DNA of 36,607 bases from Streptomyces coryli (GCF_011044975.1 NZ_JAAKZV010000057.1:1-36607); one strand, 5' to 3'. Positions 1-8,715 are shown, counted from the stretch's first letter. Made by a program: numbers and translations. Notes: generated by a model from the letters alone, not told the origin.

Positions 1-1343
1 GACGGCACCCGCACCCCGAACCGCTCCCCCGCCTCCGCGATCCGCGACCCGGACAGCCCGCCCGTACGCACCCACAGCGTCAGCCCACCCCGCGGCACCT
101 CGAACTCCCACTCAGGCAGCTGCTCCCCCAGCGCCGCCACCAGCGCGTCCCTGCTCTGCCGCGCCTGCGCCCGGCGCAGCCCCACCGCGGACTCCCAGCC
201 CTCCCCCGTCATCAGCCAGTTGACCGCCAGCTGCTCCAGCACCGGCGACCCCAGGTCCGCATACGCCCGCGCCGAGACCAGCGACCGCACCACCTCAGGC
301 GCCGCCCGCACCCACCCGATCCGCAGCCCGGCCCAGAAGGCCTTGCTCGCGCTCCCAACGGTGATCACCGTCGACCCCGCCGGATCGAAGGCGGCGACCG
401 GACATGGCAGCGACGCCCGGTCCGCCTCCTCCAGCGTCAACTCCCCCATCGTCTCGTCCGCGATCAGCGTCGTGCCCGCGCGCCGCGCGGCCTCCACCAG
501 CTCGCGCCGCTTGTCCTCGCTCGCCAGCGCGCCGGTCGGGTTGTGGTAGTCCGCGATGACGTACGCCATCCGCGGCGCCGCGTCCCGCAGCACCTGCCGC
601 CACGCCGGCAGGTCCCACCCGGCAAGCCCCTCGCCCATCGCGACCGGGACCAGCCGGCAGTCCTCCTCGCGGATCAGCTGCAGGATGTTCGCGTACGACG
701 GTGAGTCCACCGCCACCCGCTCGCCGCGCCCGGCGAACAGCCGGACCAGCGCCGCCATCGCGCCCATCGCCCCGGTAGTGATCATGATCTGCTCGGGCAT
801 CGTCGGCACCCCGCGCGCCGTGTACCGGGCCGCGATCGTCTCGCGCAGCACCGGCAGCCCCGCCGGATAGTCGCCGTGGGTGTGCGCGTAGAGCGGGAGT
901 TCCTCGAGCGCGCCCTGCATCGCCCGGGTCAGCCACGGCTCGGTGGCCGTCGGCGCGGCGCAGCCGAGGTCGATCATCGAGCCGGTCGACTCGGGCGGCA
1001 GCGGCTCGAGACCGCGCGTGGGCAGCGGGTGGCCGCCCGGCACCGAGGTCCAGCTGCCGGCGCCGCGGCGGGACTCGAGGAAACCGGCGGCGCGCAGATA
1101 CTCGTACGCGGCCGCGATCGTCGTGCGGCTGACCGACAGCGCCGTGGCCAGCTCGCGCTCGGCGGGCAGCCTCGTGGCGACCGGCACCCGCCCCTCCAGC
1201 ACCAGCAGCCGCACGCCGTCGGCGAGCGCCCGGTAGGCGGGCAGGCGGCGGCCCGCGGGGTCGGTGGCGGTGGAGCCCGCGCGCTGCGAGCGCAGCAGTC
1301 GGGCCAGTTGGGTCGCCCCCACGGAGGAAGTCCACTCACTCAT
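1..1343 (-). CDS. MocR-family PLP-dependent transcriptional regulator (YczR-like), 3' end outside the window
   Basis: MocR regulators fuse a GntR-type winged helix to a fold-type I aminotransferase domain that binds pyridoxal phosphate and acts as a sensor. About 447 codons are visible and the C-terminus lies beyond base 1. The start is the ATG at 1343 (MSEWTSSVGATQLARLL). The winged helix spans about residues 10-90 and includes LPAERELATALSVSRTTIAA. The aminotransferase domain follows, with GAMGAM, the DYHNPTG motif and a probable PLP lysine in GSASKAFW, near residue 334. The gene is transcribed away from a YczE-like membrane-protein gene 103 bp away. That divergent pairing is the known signature of the YczR subgroup, so I infer that it controls its neighbour and perhaps itself. 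It is unlikely to be a true aminotransferase because the DNA-binding domain is intact. Confidence 0.9.
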   Translation of the reverse strand, partial: MSEWTSSVGATQLARLLRSQRAGSTATDPAGRRLPAYRALADGVRLLVLEGRVPVATRLPAERELATALSVSRTTIAAAYEYLRAAGFLESRRGAGSWTSVPGGHPLPTRGLEPLPPESTGSMIDLGCAAPTATEPWLTRAMQGALEELPLYAHTHGDYPAGLPVLRETIAARYTARGVPTMPEQIMITTGAMGAMAALVRLFAGRGERVAVDSPSYANILQLIREEDCRLVPVAMGEGLAGWDLPAWRQVLRDAAPRMAYVIADYHNPTGALASEDKRRELVEAARRAGTTLIADETMGELTLEEADRASLPCPVAAFDPAGSTVITVGSASKAFWAGLRIGWVRAAPEVVRSLVSARAYADLGSPVLEQLAVNWLMTGEGWESAVGLRRAQARQSRDALVAALGEQLPEWEFEVPRGGLTLWVRTGGLSGSRIAEAGERFGVRVP

Positions 1344-1391
1344 CGAAACCAGTCCACCTCTCCGGAATTGGCCATGGTCCGGCAGCCGATC

Positions 1392-1421
1392 CAGGCCACA
1401 GGCTTTCACGTGTCAGGCCAC
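1392..1421. promoter_or_regulatory. Candidate MocR operator: direct repeat CAGGCCAC x2
   Basis: CAGGCCAC occurs at 1392-1399 and again at 1414-1421. The 22-bp period is about two helical turns. MocR proteins studied elsewhere (GabR, PdxR) often bind direct repeats placed on one DNA face. The site lies between the divergent regulator and yczE-like genes and ends 25 bp before the latter's start. That it is the operator is inference from position and spacing. Confidence 0.35.
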
Positions 1422-1446
1422 CGGGGCCAGAGGGGAGCGCAGTTTG

Positions 1447-2127
1447 ATGGGGTTCGGGCAGAAATTCCGGCGTACGCCGCATCTCACCCGGCGGCTGGTC
1501 CAGCTGTACGCCGGCCTGGCGCTGTACGGCGCGAGCTGCGGCCTCACGGTGCGGGCCGGGCTCGGCGTCGACCCGTGGGACGTCTTCCACCAGGGCATCT
1601 CCCGGCACACCGGCCTGACGATCGGCGTGGTGTCGATCATCGTCGGCGCACTCGTGCTGCTGCTGTGGGTGCCGCTACGGCAGCGCCCGGGGCTCGGGAC
1701 GGTGTCCAATGTCTTCGTCGTGGGCCTGTCCATGGACGGCGCGATGGCCGTGGTGCCGGACGCGCACGGCCTGGCGTACCAGATCCCGCTGCTCGTCGCC
1801 GGTGTGGTGCTGAACGGCGTCGCCACCGGCATGTACATCTCCGCCCGCTTCGGCCCCGGGCCGCGCGACGGCCTGATGACCGGCCTGAACAAGCGGACCG
1901 GCTGGTCCATCCGGCTGGTGCGCACGCTCATCGAGCTGGCCGTCCTCGCCTCCGGCTTCCTCCTCGGCGGCACCGTCGGCGTGGGCACCGTCCTGTACGC
2001 GGTGTCGATCGGCCCGCTGGCCCAGTTCTTCCTGCGCTTCTTCGAGATCCCCGGCGCCGGCGGCGAGGTCCGAGTGGCCTCCGGGCCGGCGCGCGACACC
2101 GCCGAGGACGCCCGGATTTCGAACTAG
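1447..2127 (+). CDS. YczE/YitT-type integral membrane protein
   Basis: A 226-residue, very hydrophobic protein with about five to six membrane segments. The start is the ATG at 1447 (MGFGQKFRRTPHLTRR), behind the purine-rich run AGAGGGGAG. Family-like features include LYGASCGLTVRAGLGVDPWDVFHQG near residues 25-50 and GMYISARFGPGPRDGLMTGL near 135-155. The short glycine-rich, charge-poor hairpins fit the YczE group. The substrate of this family is unknown, although the B. subtilis member has been linked to antibiotic production. The divergent MocR gene suggests expression tied to a PLP- or amine-related signal. The last roughly 25 residues are hydrophilic and probably cytoplasmic. Confidence 0.85.
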   Translation: MGFGQKFRRTPHLTRRLVQLYAGLALYGASCGLTVRAGLGVDPWDVFHQGISRHTGLTIGVVSIIVGALVLLLWVPLRQRPGLGTVSNVFVVGLSMDGAMAVVPDAHGLAYQIPLLVAGVVLNGVATGMYISARFGPGPRDGLMTGLNKRTGWSIRLVRTLIELAVLASGFLLGGTVGVGTVLYAVSIGPLAQFFLRFFEIPGAGGEVRVASGPARDTAEDARISN

Positions 2128-2291
2128 GTGCTGTGGCCCGGTAAGGTACGCCTTTGGCCCGGCGGGTTCACGGTTACAGCGCGCGATGAGATGGCTGCCC
2201 AGGGTGACATCTCCCGCGAAGCGTGACATAACGGACACCGATGGGTACAAGCAATGGGGCGGCACGACGGGCGACGCATGTCCCGAAACCG

Positions 2292-2317
2292 GGAATCTTC
2301 ATCGCCGACCGGACGTT
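2292..2317 (+). promoter_or_regulatory. SigR-type (disulfide stress) promoter of rbpA
   Basis: GGAAT at 2292-2296 is followed by exactly 18 bases and GTT at 2315-2317, a full match to the Streptomyces SigR consensus GGAAT-N18/19-GTT. The expected transcription start is near 2325, giving a leader of about 55 nt to the rbpA start. In S. coelicolor rbpA is a known SigR target, which supports the call. Confidence 0.8.
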
Positions 2318-2379
2318 GACCGGATGACGACGACAGCGACACCTGTCCTGTGGGCGATGAGCCCGGGAGGCACGAATTC

Positions 2380-2766
2380 ATGAGTGAGCGAGCTCTTCGC
2401 GGCACGCGCCTCGTGGTGACCAGCTACGAGACGGACCGCGGCATCGACCTGGCTCCGCGCCAGGCCGTGGAGTACGCATGCCAGAACGGACACCGTTTCG
2501 AGATGCCGTTCTCGGTAGAGGCTGAGATTCCGCAAGAGTGGGAATGCAAGACCTGCGGCGCTCCGGCGCTCCTGGTGGACGGCGACGGACCGGAGGAGAA
2601 GAAGCTCAAGCCCGCCCGTACGCACTGGGACATGCTCATGGAGCGGCGCACCCGTGATGAGCTTGAGGAGGTGCTTGCGGAGCGGCTGGCCGTGCTCCGG
2701 TCCGGGGCGATGAACCTGGCGGTGCACCCGCGGGAGAGCGGTTCGTCCCGCAAGAAGTCGGCATAG
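2380..2766 (+). CDS. rbpA: RNA polymerase-binding protein RbpA
   Basis: RbpA is an actinobacterial transcription factor that binds RNA polymerase and group 1 / some group 2 sigma factors, stabilises the open complex and affects basal rifampicin tolerance. The protein is 128 aa, close to the usual length. Cys34, His38, Cys56 and Cys59 (EYACQNGH and WECKTCG) form the zinc-ribbon-like core. A basic linker (KKLKPART) leads to the C-terminal sigma-interacting helices, with Arg89-Arg90 in MERRTRDEL. The ATG at 2380 was chosen because GGGAGG lies 9 bp upstream and the protein then begins MSERALRG like its relatives; a GTG at 2350 in frame is less likely. A SigR promoter lies upstream and a strong terminator directly downstream, so the gene appears monocistronic. 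Confidence 0.97.
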   Translation: MSERALRGTRLVVTSYETDRGIDLAPRQAVEYACQNGHRFEMPFSVEAEIPQEWECKTCGAPALLVDGDGPEEKKLKPARTHWDMLMERRTRDELEEVLAERLAVLRSGAMNLAVHPRESGSSRKKSA

Positions 2767-2780
2767 CCGCCTAGCAGCAA

Positions 2781-2845
2781 AGCGAAGCGGCCGGTTCGCC
2801 TCACACCATCGGTGTGGGGGTGAACCGGCCGCTTCGTGGTTTTTC
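2781..2845. terminator. Rho-independent terminator between convergent rbpA and fxsA
   Basis: The arm CGAAGCGGCCGGTTC (from 2783) pairs perfectly with GAACCGGCCGCTTCG (2822-2836), and an inner CACACC/GGTGTG pairing extends the hairpin. A run of five T follows on the + strand, around 2840-2844. It terminates rbpA and probably also serves the oppositely oriented fxsA, whose stop is at 2873. Confidence 0.9.
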
Positions 2846-2872
2846 TACGGGCCGGCGCCGACCGCCCCGCTC

Positions 2873-3478
2873 CTACGGGGTCTTCGGCTCGTCCTCGTCC
2901 CGCACCACCTCGCCCTGGACGACCTTGCCGTCCGGGCGGTGGATTCTGGCCTGCGTGAAGGCCTGGTTCAGGTCGTCCAGACCCGCCTTCGGGGCCGCGG
3001 CCTCCAGGAAGCGGTTCGTCCGGCGCCGGATCAGGGAGCGCACCGGCGGAAGCAGCAGCACCAGGCCCAGCGCGTCCGAGACCAGGCCGGGGAACATCAG
3101 CAGCAGGCCCGCCAGCATCGTCAGAGCGTTGCCGCTGCCGTCGGTACGGGCGCCGGGGGCCGCGCCGGGCTGCAGCGACTCGGCCAGCCCGCGCCAGGCG
3201 CGGCGGCCGGCCCGCTTGATGACCACGGCACCGATGATGATGCCGAGGAGCAGCACGCCGAAGACGCCCAGGGCGCCGATCTTGGAGCCCAGCAGCATCA
3301 GCAGCCAGATCTCCAGCACCGCCCAGGCCGCCACGATCAGCGGCGTCACCCGCCGTGCGGTGGAGCGGCGGGGGCGCTGGGCGCCGGGGCCGCCGCCTCC
3401 GGGCACGGCGCCGTCAGCGCCGGGCGGTGGGCCGGCGGGGCCTTCGTACGGCAGCGGGGTGCGCTCGCGGTCGCTCAT
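2873..3478 (-). CDS. fxsA: FxsA family membrane protein
   Basis: A 201-residue protein with a proline/glycine-rich N-terminal tail (about 1-45), two closely spaced membrane segments (about 45-90, containing the GVLLLGIIIGAVVIKRAGR hairpin typical of FxsA) and a third hydrophobic stretch (about 118-147, MLAGLLLMFPGLVSDALGL). The PGLVSDxLG element is the family hallmark. FxsA is named after an E. coli protein that relieves F-plasmid exclusion of phage T7; its role in actinomycetes is not established. It is the last gene of the lnt-ppm1-fxsA unit, starting 3 bp after the ppm1 stop, so co-translation is likely. Its end faces the shared terminator. Confidence 0.9.
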   Translation of the reverse strand: MSDRERTPLPYEGPAGPPPGADGAVPGGGGPGAQRPRRSTARRVTPLIVAAWAVLEIWLLMLLGSKIGALGVFGVLLLGIIIGAVVIKRAGRRAWRGLAESLQPGAAPGARTDGSGNALTMLAGLLLMFPGLVSDALGLVLLLPPVRSLIRRRTNRFLEAAAPKAGLDDLNQAFTQARIHRPDGKVVQGEVVRDEDEPKTP

Positions 3479-3481
3479 GTA

Positions 3482-4249
3482 TCAAGTGTGCCTGCGACCG
3501 AGGAGTTTCTTCCCCCGGCCGACCGCGCCCCACGCCGTGACCCGCCAAAGGGCCTCTATGACGATGTCCCGGCTCATCTTCGAGTCGCCGCGCTCCCGCT
3601 CCACGAAGGTGATCGGGACCTCGACCACGTGGAAGCCGCCGCGGACCGCGCGCCGGGCCAGGTCGACCTGGAAGCAGTAGCCCTGGGAGGCCACGTCCTC
3701 GAGGCCGAGGCCCTCCAGGGTCTCGCGCCGGAAGGCCCGGTAGCCGCCGGTGACGTCCCTGATGGGGACGTCCAGGGCGATCCGGGAGTACGTGCTGCCG
3801 CCGCGGGAGAGGATCTCGCGCGACTTCGGCCAGTTCACCACCCGGCCGCCCGGCACCCAGCGGGAGCCGAGGACCAGGTCGGCGCCCTTGAGCGCGGTGA
3901 GCAGCCGGGGCAGCTCCTCGGGCTGGTGGGAGCCGTCGGCGTCCATTTCGACGATCACGCCGTAGCCGCGCTGCAACCCCCAGCGGAAGCCCGCCAGATA
4001 GGCCGCTCCCAGGCCCTCCTTGCCCTGCCGGTGCAGGACGTGGACCTGGTCGTCCTCGGCCGCCAGCTCGTCGGCGAGCTTGCCGGTGCCGTCCGGGCTG
4101 TTGTCGTCCGCCACGAGGATGTGCGCGTCCGGGACGGAGCTCCGGACCCGGCCGACGATGGGGCCGATGTTCTGCGCCTCGTTGTACGTCGGGATGATCA
4201 CGAGGACCGTGCCCAGCGGCCCGTACTGCCGCCGACCGCCGTCAGTCAC
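3482..4249 (-). CDS. ppm1: Polyprenol monophosphomannose synthase (GT2)
   Basis: This enzyme moves mannose from GDP-mannose to polyprenyl phosphate on the cytoplasmic face. The product is the donor for protein O-mannosylation and lipoglycan synthesis; the S. coelicolor homologue is needed for glycoprotein mannosylation and phage phiC31 infection. The 255-aa protein is a single GT2 domain: [15 protein letters not shown] near residue 15, [10 protein letters not shown] near 47, the metal-binding DAD in [14 protein letters not shown] near 100, and [12 protein letters not shown] near 225. It lacks the C-terminal membrane segments of some dolichol-phosphate-mannose synthases. The start is GTG at 4249, overlapping the lnt stop by 8 bp (GTGACTGA), so translation is probably coupled. 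In mycobacteria the two activities can be fused; here they are separate adjacent genes. Confidence 0.93.
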   Translation of the reverse strand: MTDGGRRQYGPLGTVLVIIPTYNEAQNIGPIVGRVRSSVPDAHILVADDNSPDGTGKLADELAAEDDQVHVLHRQGKEGLGAAYLAGFRWGLQRGYGVIVEMDADGSHQPEELPRLLTALKGADLVLGSRWVPGGRVVNWPKSREILSRGGSTYSRIALDVPIRDVTGGYRAFRRETLEGLGLEDVASQGYCFQVDLARRAVRGGFHVVEVPITFVERERGDSKMSRDIVIEALWRVTAWGAVGRGKKLLGRRHT

Positions 4250-5954
4250 TGCTGCCCCTTGTTTCCACCGTCACGCTTTGAGAAGTCTCAGCACTCGTCC
4301 GGCGCCGCCGGCCGAGTGCACCCATGGTCACAGCGGCGGCGACGGAGACCAGCCCCACCATAGCGAGCACCCACTCGGGTGCCGCACCGGCTCGGTCGGC
4401 GATGGTCGTGTCGTCCCGCAGCGGCAGGTCCGTGGTCAGCACGTCCTGCGTGAACTCCGCCGTCCGCTGCTCGATCGTCCCGTCCGGCCGCACGATCGCG
4501 CTGATGCCGCTGGTGGCGGCCGTCACGACGGCCCGGCCGTGCTCGATGGCGCGGAGCTTGGACATGGCCAGCTGCTGCTCCGGCTGGCCGGTCTCGCCGT
4601 ACGTGGCGTTGTTGGTCTGCACGACCAGTGCGCGGGCGCCGCCGTTGACCGTGTCCCGGACGATCTCGTCGTAGGCGACCTCGAAGCAGATCACGTCGCC
4701 GAGCTTCGCCGGACCGGTCTGCAGCACGCCGTCGTGGTCGCCGGGGTAGAAGTCCCGCGGGACCTGCTGCAGCCGCGTGATCACCTTGCTGAGCTGGTCG
4801 CGGAAGGGCACGTACTCGCCGAAGGGCACCGGGTGCTGCTTCGTGTACGACTTCCCGGGGCCCGTCTTCGGGTCCCAGACGATGCCCTGGTTCTCGACGT
4901 AGCCCTCCTTCTTCGGGTGGTCGACGAGGGCGCCGACGAGCACCGGCACGCCGATGTCCTTCACCGCCTTGTCGATCGCCTGGTACGCCTCGGGCCACTT
5001 GTACGGGTCGAGGTCGGAGGAGTTCTCCGGCCAGATGACGAGGTCCGGCTTCTCCTCCCGGCCCGCGCGGATGTCGTCGGCGAGCTTCTCGGTCGCCTCC
5101 GCGTGGTTCTCCAGGATCTTCATCGGGCGGCCGAGGAAGTCCATGCCGGGCTGCTGCACATTGCCCTGGACGACGGCGATACGGGCCGAGTCGTCGGCCT
5201 TGGTGGGCACCGGCACCGCGAGACCGACGAGGGCCACCACGGCGGCGAGGACGACGGCGACGGCGGCCGGGAGGGCGCCCCGTGGCGTACGGGAAGCGCC
5301 GTCCCGCAGCCGCCATGCGGCGAGGGCAGCCGCGGCCAGCAGCGCGCCGCACAGCGCCACCGCGAAGGTGACCAGGACGGCGCCGCCGAGGGCCGCGAGC
5401 GGGGTGAAGGGCGAGTCCGTGTTGGCGAAGGCCAGCCGGCCCCACGGGAAGCCGCCGAAGGGCTGCCGGTCGCGGGCGAACTCCTCCGCCACCCACAGGC
5501 AGGCCGCCCACAGCGGCCAGGCGGGCAGCCGGGAGGTCACGGCCAGACCCGCGCCCAGGAGCAGGAAGAAGGCGGCCTGGATGACCGACAGGCCGATGGT
5601 GGCGTCCCAGCCGACCACATGCAGCCACTTCAGCAGGCCGATGAAGAACGGCACCGCGAACGCGAACCCGTACCAGGCGCCCTGCCGCGCCGTCCGGCCG
5701 TGGACCAGCAGCGACAGCGTCGCCACGGCGACGAGCGACAGCGGCCACACGTCGTACGGCGGGAAGGCGGCGGCGAGCGCGAGGCCCGCGACGGCCGCGA
5801 TGCCGGTACGCCGCCCGTTCCGCCGGGCGCAGGCGCCGAGGCGCTTCAGGCGCCCTGGACGGGCCCCCTCGTCGGCGGCGGCAGGCGCCTCAACGCCGGG
5901 CGCGCGTGAGCCGCCCTCGTCGGAGGCGGTGGTGATTTCGTGGCCCACGCTCAC
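4242..5954 (-). CDS. lnt: Apolipoprotein N-acyltransferase
   Basis: Lnt N-acylates the lipid-modified cysteine of mature lipoproteins at the outer face of the membrane. The protein is 570 aa from the chosen start. A charged cytoplasmic tail (about 50 residues) precedes six or so membrane helices (about 55-265), then an extracellular C-N hydrolase (nitrilase) domain, and a final membrane helix near the C-terminus. The Glu-Lys-Cys triad is visible: VIWPENSS (about E310), [15 protein letters not shown] (about K373) and [11 protein letters not shown] (about C423). The start is GTG at 5954 because AGGAAGG lies about 10 bp upstream. The frame stays open for about another 100 codons upstream, but that stretch is not protein-like; a GTG at 5948 is an alternative. 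Heads a leftward operon with ppm1 and fxsA. Confidence 0.92.
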   Translation of the reverse strand: MSVGHEITTASDEGGSRAPGVEAPAAADEGARPGRLKRLGACARRNGRRTGIAAVAGLALAAAFPPYDVWPLSLVAVATLSLLVHGRTARQGAWYGFAFAVPFFIGLLKWLHVVGWDATIGLSVIQAAFFLLLGAGLAVTSRLPAWPLWAACLWVAEEFARDRQPFGGFPWGRLAFANTDSPFTPLAALGGAVLVTFAVALCGALLAAAALAAWRLRDGASRTPRGALPAAVAVVLAAVVALVGLAVPVPTKADDSARIAVVQGNVQQPGMDFLGRPMKILENHAEATEKLADDIRAGREEKPDLVIWPENSSDLDPYKWPEAYQAIDKAVKDIGVPVLVGALVDHPKKEGYVENQGIVWDPKTGPGKSYTKQHPVPFGEYVPFRDQLSKVITRLQQVPRDFYPGDHDGVLQTGPAKLGDVICFEVAYDEIVRDTVNGGARALVVQTNNATYGETGQPEQQLAMSKLRAIEHGRAVVTAATSGISAIVRPDGTIEQRTAEFTQDVLTTDLPLRDDTTIADRAGAAPEWVLAMVGLVSVAAAVTMGALGRRRRTSAETSQSVTVETRGSSD

Positions 5955-6038
5955 AGTCGGCTGGCCTTCCTGCAGGTCTTCGGTGCTGAGAGGACCGTAT
6001 AACGCGGAAGGCGCAAAGTGAGGGGCCGGCTGCCTGCC

Positions 6039-6047
6039 TGTGGATAA
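6039..6047 (-). promoter_or_regulatory. Single DnaA-box match (TTATCCACA)
   Basis: On the minus strand the nonamer TTATCCACA is a perfect DnaA box, about 85 bp upstream of the lnt start. It is isolated, so it is not an origin. It may be a titration or regulatory site, or chance. Confidence 0.3.
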
Positions 6048-6335
6048 CTCCACGTGGCAGCCCGGGGCAAATACGACGGGTCGGGCCCGGCGCCCTTCGG
6101 TCCGACCTGGGACCCGCTGGCTGCGGATCGACCGAGGGCCGTTGTCTACTGAGCGTCCGGGCCCCACCCGGGTCACACCTGCCGACCGTCGGGAACCATC
6201 CCGCCCCCGTGCCGTAACCCGCTGGACCTGGCTCCCAGTGGTGGGATGCCGGTGCGGCACACCACCTGTGGCCCAGCGGCCTCCGACGACTGCGTGGAAG
6301 GACCGCGGTCGGACGTCCTGTGGTGGACCTGGCCG

Positions 6336-6366
6336 AAACTACCCGGCAGCGCCCTTGTCGTGTCAA
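6336..6366 (-). promoter_or_regulatory. Candidate vegetative promoter for the lnt operon
   Basis: Read on the minus strand: TTGACA (6366-6361), a 19-bp spacer, then TAGTTT (6341-6336). This fits an HrdB-type promoter, though the spacer is slightly long. The predicted start is near 6329, about 375 nt before the lnt start codon. A promoter closer to lnt cannot be ruled out. Confidence 0.4.
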
Positions 6367-6516
6367 CAGCCGTGTCGCCTGGGGTGTTCTGACGAAGTGC
6401 CAGGTCAGTGAAGAGGCGGCGACGTATGGGCCCGGTAAGCAAGGCACGTCGAACGGCCTACAGAAGATCATTAAGTCACCCGCTTGGCCGACGTGACGCC
6501 CTGTCAGGGCCGCATC

Positions 6517-8139
6517 TCAGCCCGCGTCGAACACCGTCTCGCCACCGAGCACGGTCCTGCGGCACACCGGCAGTGCCACCTCCGGGCCGACGTCCGGCAG
6601 CCCCGGAGTGCCGGAGCGCGGATCGGTGGACCAGTTCGCCACCCGGTCGTCGGGCACCTGGACGATCAGCTCGCCGGTGTCCCACACCGCGTAGTCCGCC
6701 GGGGCGCCCGGCACCAGCACGCCCGCGTCGTCCTCCCCCGCGGCCCGCCGGCCGCCGCGGGTGTGCGCCGCGAAGGCCGCGCGCACCGAGATCCGGTGCT
6801 CGGCGGTGCGGTGGAAGGCGGCGGCGCGGATGGCGCCCCACGGGTCGAGCGGCACCACCGGCGCGTCCGAGCCGAAGGCCAGCGGCACGCCGGCCCGCAG
6901 CAGCGCCGCGAACGGGTTCATCGTGACCGCCCGCTCCGCGCCCAGCCGCCGCGCGTACATGCCGTCCGTGCCGCCCCAGGCGGCGTCGAAGCCGGGCTGC
7001 ACGGACGCGGTGAGGGCGAGCTCGGCGAAGCCCGCGATCGTGTCGGGCGTGAGCATCTCGGCGTGCTCGACGCGGTGCCGGTGGGCCCGTACGCGGTCCA
7101 GGCCGAGCTCCTCGGCGGCGGCGCGCACGCCGGCCACCACGTTGTCCACGGCGTGGTCGCCGATGGCGTGGAAGCCCGCCTGCAGCCCCGCCTCCGTGCA
7201 CGCGCGCACGTGCGCGGCCACGGCGGCCGCGTCCAGGTACTGGTTGCCGTGGCCGGGGCCGTCCGCGTACGGCGCCGTGAGATGGGCCGTACGGGAGCCG
7301 ATGGAGCCGTCGGCGTACAGGTCCCCGCCGGCGCCGCGGGCGCCCATCTCGCGCACCCGGCGGGCGTCCGCGGGGCCGGTGACCAGCTCGGCCCAGTAGC
7401 CGATGACGCGCGGCCCGGGCTCCTCCCGGGCCAGCCGCAGCACCGCCGCGAAGTCGTCATCGCTGGAGGTGCCGGGCCCGCCGCACTCGTGCAGCGCGCC
7501 GATGCCGACCGAGGCGGCGCGGGCGCGGGCTGCGCGCCGGGCCTCGGCGAGCTGTACGGGGCTCAGAGTCCCGAACGCCGCCTCGCGGACGGCGTGGTGG
7601 GCGTCGGCGGTCAGCGGGCCGCCCTCGGGCGCGAAGCCCGCCTTGCCCGCGAGGTCGGTCACCAGGTCCGCGAGCGCCGTCGTGATGACCGCGGAGTGGA
7701 CGTCGACGCGGGAGGCGTACAGCGGGCGGCCGCCGGTGGCGGCGTCCAGCTCGGCGCGGGACGGCGGCCGGCCCTCCGGCCAGCGGGAGTCGTCCCAGCC
7801 CTGGCCGAGCAGCACCCGGTCGGCGGGGCGGGACGCGGCGTACGAGCGGATGCGCTCCAGCGCGTCCGCAAGGGAGGTGGCCGGGGCGAGGTCGAGCCCG
7901 GTGAGGGCGAGGCCGGTGGCCGTCAGGTGCACATGGGCGTCGGTGAACGCCGGGGTGACCAGGGCGCCTTCGAGGTGGATCACCTCGTCCACGCCGTCGG
8001 CGAAGGAGTCGGCGGCGCCTTCCGAGCCGACCCAGGCGACGGAGTCGCCCTCGACGACCATGGCGGTGGCGAAGGGGTCGGCGGGCGTGTGGACTTCGCC
8101 GCCGCGCAACAGGACGGTACGGCGGGCCGGGTCGGACAC
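6517..8139 (-). CDS. Metal-dependent amidohydrolase, YtcJ-like
   Basis: A 540-aa member of the amidohydrolase superfamily (Amidohydro_3 / YtcJ group), which hydrolyses C-N bonds in substrates that cannot be fixed from sequence. Metal-site motifs appear in order: DAHVHLT (about 70), GGDLYADGSIGSRTAHL (about 280), a histidine in AGFHAIGDHAVDN (about 330), HRVEHAEML (about 360) and FGSDAPV (about 430). The start is GTG at 8139 because GAGGTG (8151-8146) lies 6 bp upstream; a GTG at 8148 would overlap that ribosome site. It lies 63 bp downstream of an Lrp/AsnC regulator on the same strand. Co-transcription with it, and a substrate related to an amino acid or amide, are inferences. Confidence 0.88.
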   Translation of the reverse strand: MSDPARRTVLLRGGEVHTPADPFATAMVVEGDSVAWVGSEGAADSFADGVDEVIHLEGALVTPAFTDAHVHLTATGLALTGLDLAPATSLADALERIRSYAASRPADRVLLGQGWDDSRWPEGRPPSRAELDAATGGRPLYASRVDVHSAVITTALADLVTDLAGKAGFAPEGGPLTADAHHAVREAAFGTLSPVQLAEARRAARARAASVGIGALHECGGPGTSSDDDFAAVLRLAREEPGPRVIGYWAELVTGPADARRVREMGARGAGGDLYADGSIGSRTAHLTAPYADGPGHGNQYLDAAAVAAHVRACTEAGLQAGFHAIGDHAVDNVVAGVRAAAEELGLDRVRAHRHRVEHAEMLTPDTIAGFAELALTASVQPGFDAAWGGTDGMYARRLGAERAVTMNPFAALLRAGVPLAFGSDAPVVPLDPWGAIRAAAFHRTAEHRISVRAAFAAHTRGGRRAAGEDDAGVLVPGAPADYAVWDTGELIVQVPDDRVANWSTDPRSGTPGLPDVGPEVALPVCRRTVLGGETVFDAG

Positions 8140-8202
8140 CGGGGTCACCTCGATGGACTTGAAAAGCGGTTCAGCGGCGGCTCAGCGGGGGTTCCGGCGC
8201 GC

Positions 8203-8643
8203 TCAGATCTGCGGCGGCCGGGCCTCGTACGGCGTGGACAGCACGACCGTCGTACGGGTCGAGACCCCCGCCAGGGTGCGGATGCGGGCGAGCAGGTCCT
8301 CGAGCGCGGAGGGGGCGCCGACGCGCACCTTGAGGATGTAGTTCTCCTCCCCCGCCACGCTGTGGCAGGCCTCGATCTCCGGCACGTCGGCGAGCCGCTC
8401 GGCGATGTCGTCGGGCGCGCTCGGGTCGAAGGGTTTGACGGAGATGAACGCCGTCATGGGCAGGCCGACGGCCTCGGGGTCGACGATGGCCGCGTAGCCG
8501 CGGATCACGCCGCGCTGCTCCAGCCGCCGGACGCGCTGGTGCACCGCCGAGGTGGACAGGCCGGTGGCCTTGCCCAGGTCGGTGTAACTCATCCGCCCGT
8601 CTCTGACGAGCAGCTCCACGATGTGCCGATCCAACTCCTCCAC
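8203..8643 (-). CDS. Lrp/AsnC family transcriptional regulator
   Basis: A 146-residue protein of standard Lrp/AsnC size. The N-terminal helix-turn-helix covers about residues 1-60 (LDRHIVELLVRDGRMSYTDLGKATGLSTSAVHQRVRRLEQRGVI). The C-terminal RAM ligand-binding/oligomerisation domain covers about 65-140 and includes HSVAGEENYILKVRV. Such proteins usually sense amino acids and form octamers. The start is the GTG at 8643, giving VEELDRHIV; the ribosome site is weak. It is followed by the amidohydrolase gene and divergent from a small CxxC protein; palindromes in the shared upstream region could be its targets. Confidence 0.93.
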   Translation of the reverse strand: MEELDRHIVELLVRDGRMSYTDLGKATGLSTSAVHQRVRRLEQRGVIRGYAAIVDPEAVGLPMTAFISVKPFDPSAPDDIAERLADVPEIEACHSVAGEENYILKVRVGAPSALEDLLARIRTLAGVSTRTTVVLSTPYEARPPQI

Positions 8644-8715
8644 AGCGGATCAACTTACTGCCCCGCGGCACCCTTGGCACAATCGCGCCTCACGCCTCGC
8701 ATCCCCACCCGACCC

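Larger units (their letters stand above)
5955..6516. other. 562-bp non-coding region upstream of lnt with structured elements
   Basis: Short frames here have no protein-like composition or convincing ribosome site. On the minus strand a candidate promoter sits at 6336-6366, which would give lnt a leader of about 375 nt. Within that leader is a strong hairpin at 6238-6265 (GTGGTG/CACCAC with an inner TGCCG/CGGCA pairing). The decamer TGGACCTGGC occurs twice (6223-6232 and 6324-6333), and 6039-6047 matches a DnaA box. No known riboswitch or stable RNA was recognised. Confidence 0.5.

Noticed and set aside
6039-6047. DnaA box as evidence for an origin
   Set aside because: Only one box; oriC has a cluster of many next to dnaA/dnaN, none of which are here.
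5890-6471. Open frames in the region upstream of lnt on both strands
   Set aside because: No ribosome sites, no recognisable composition or motif; the region looks like a leader/intergenic sequence.
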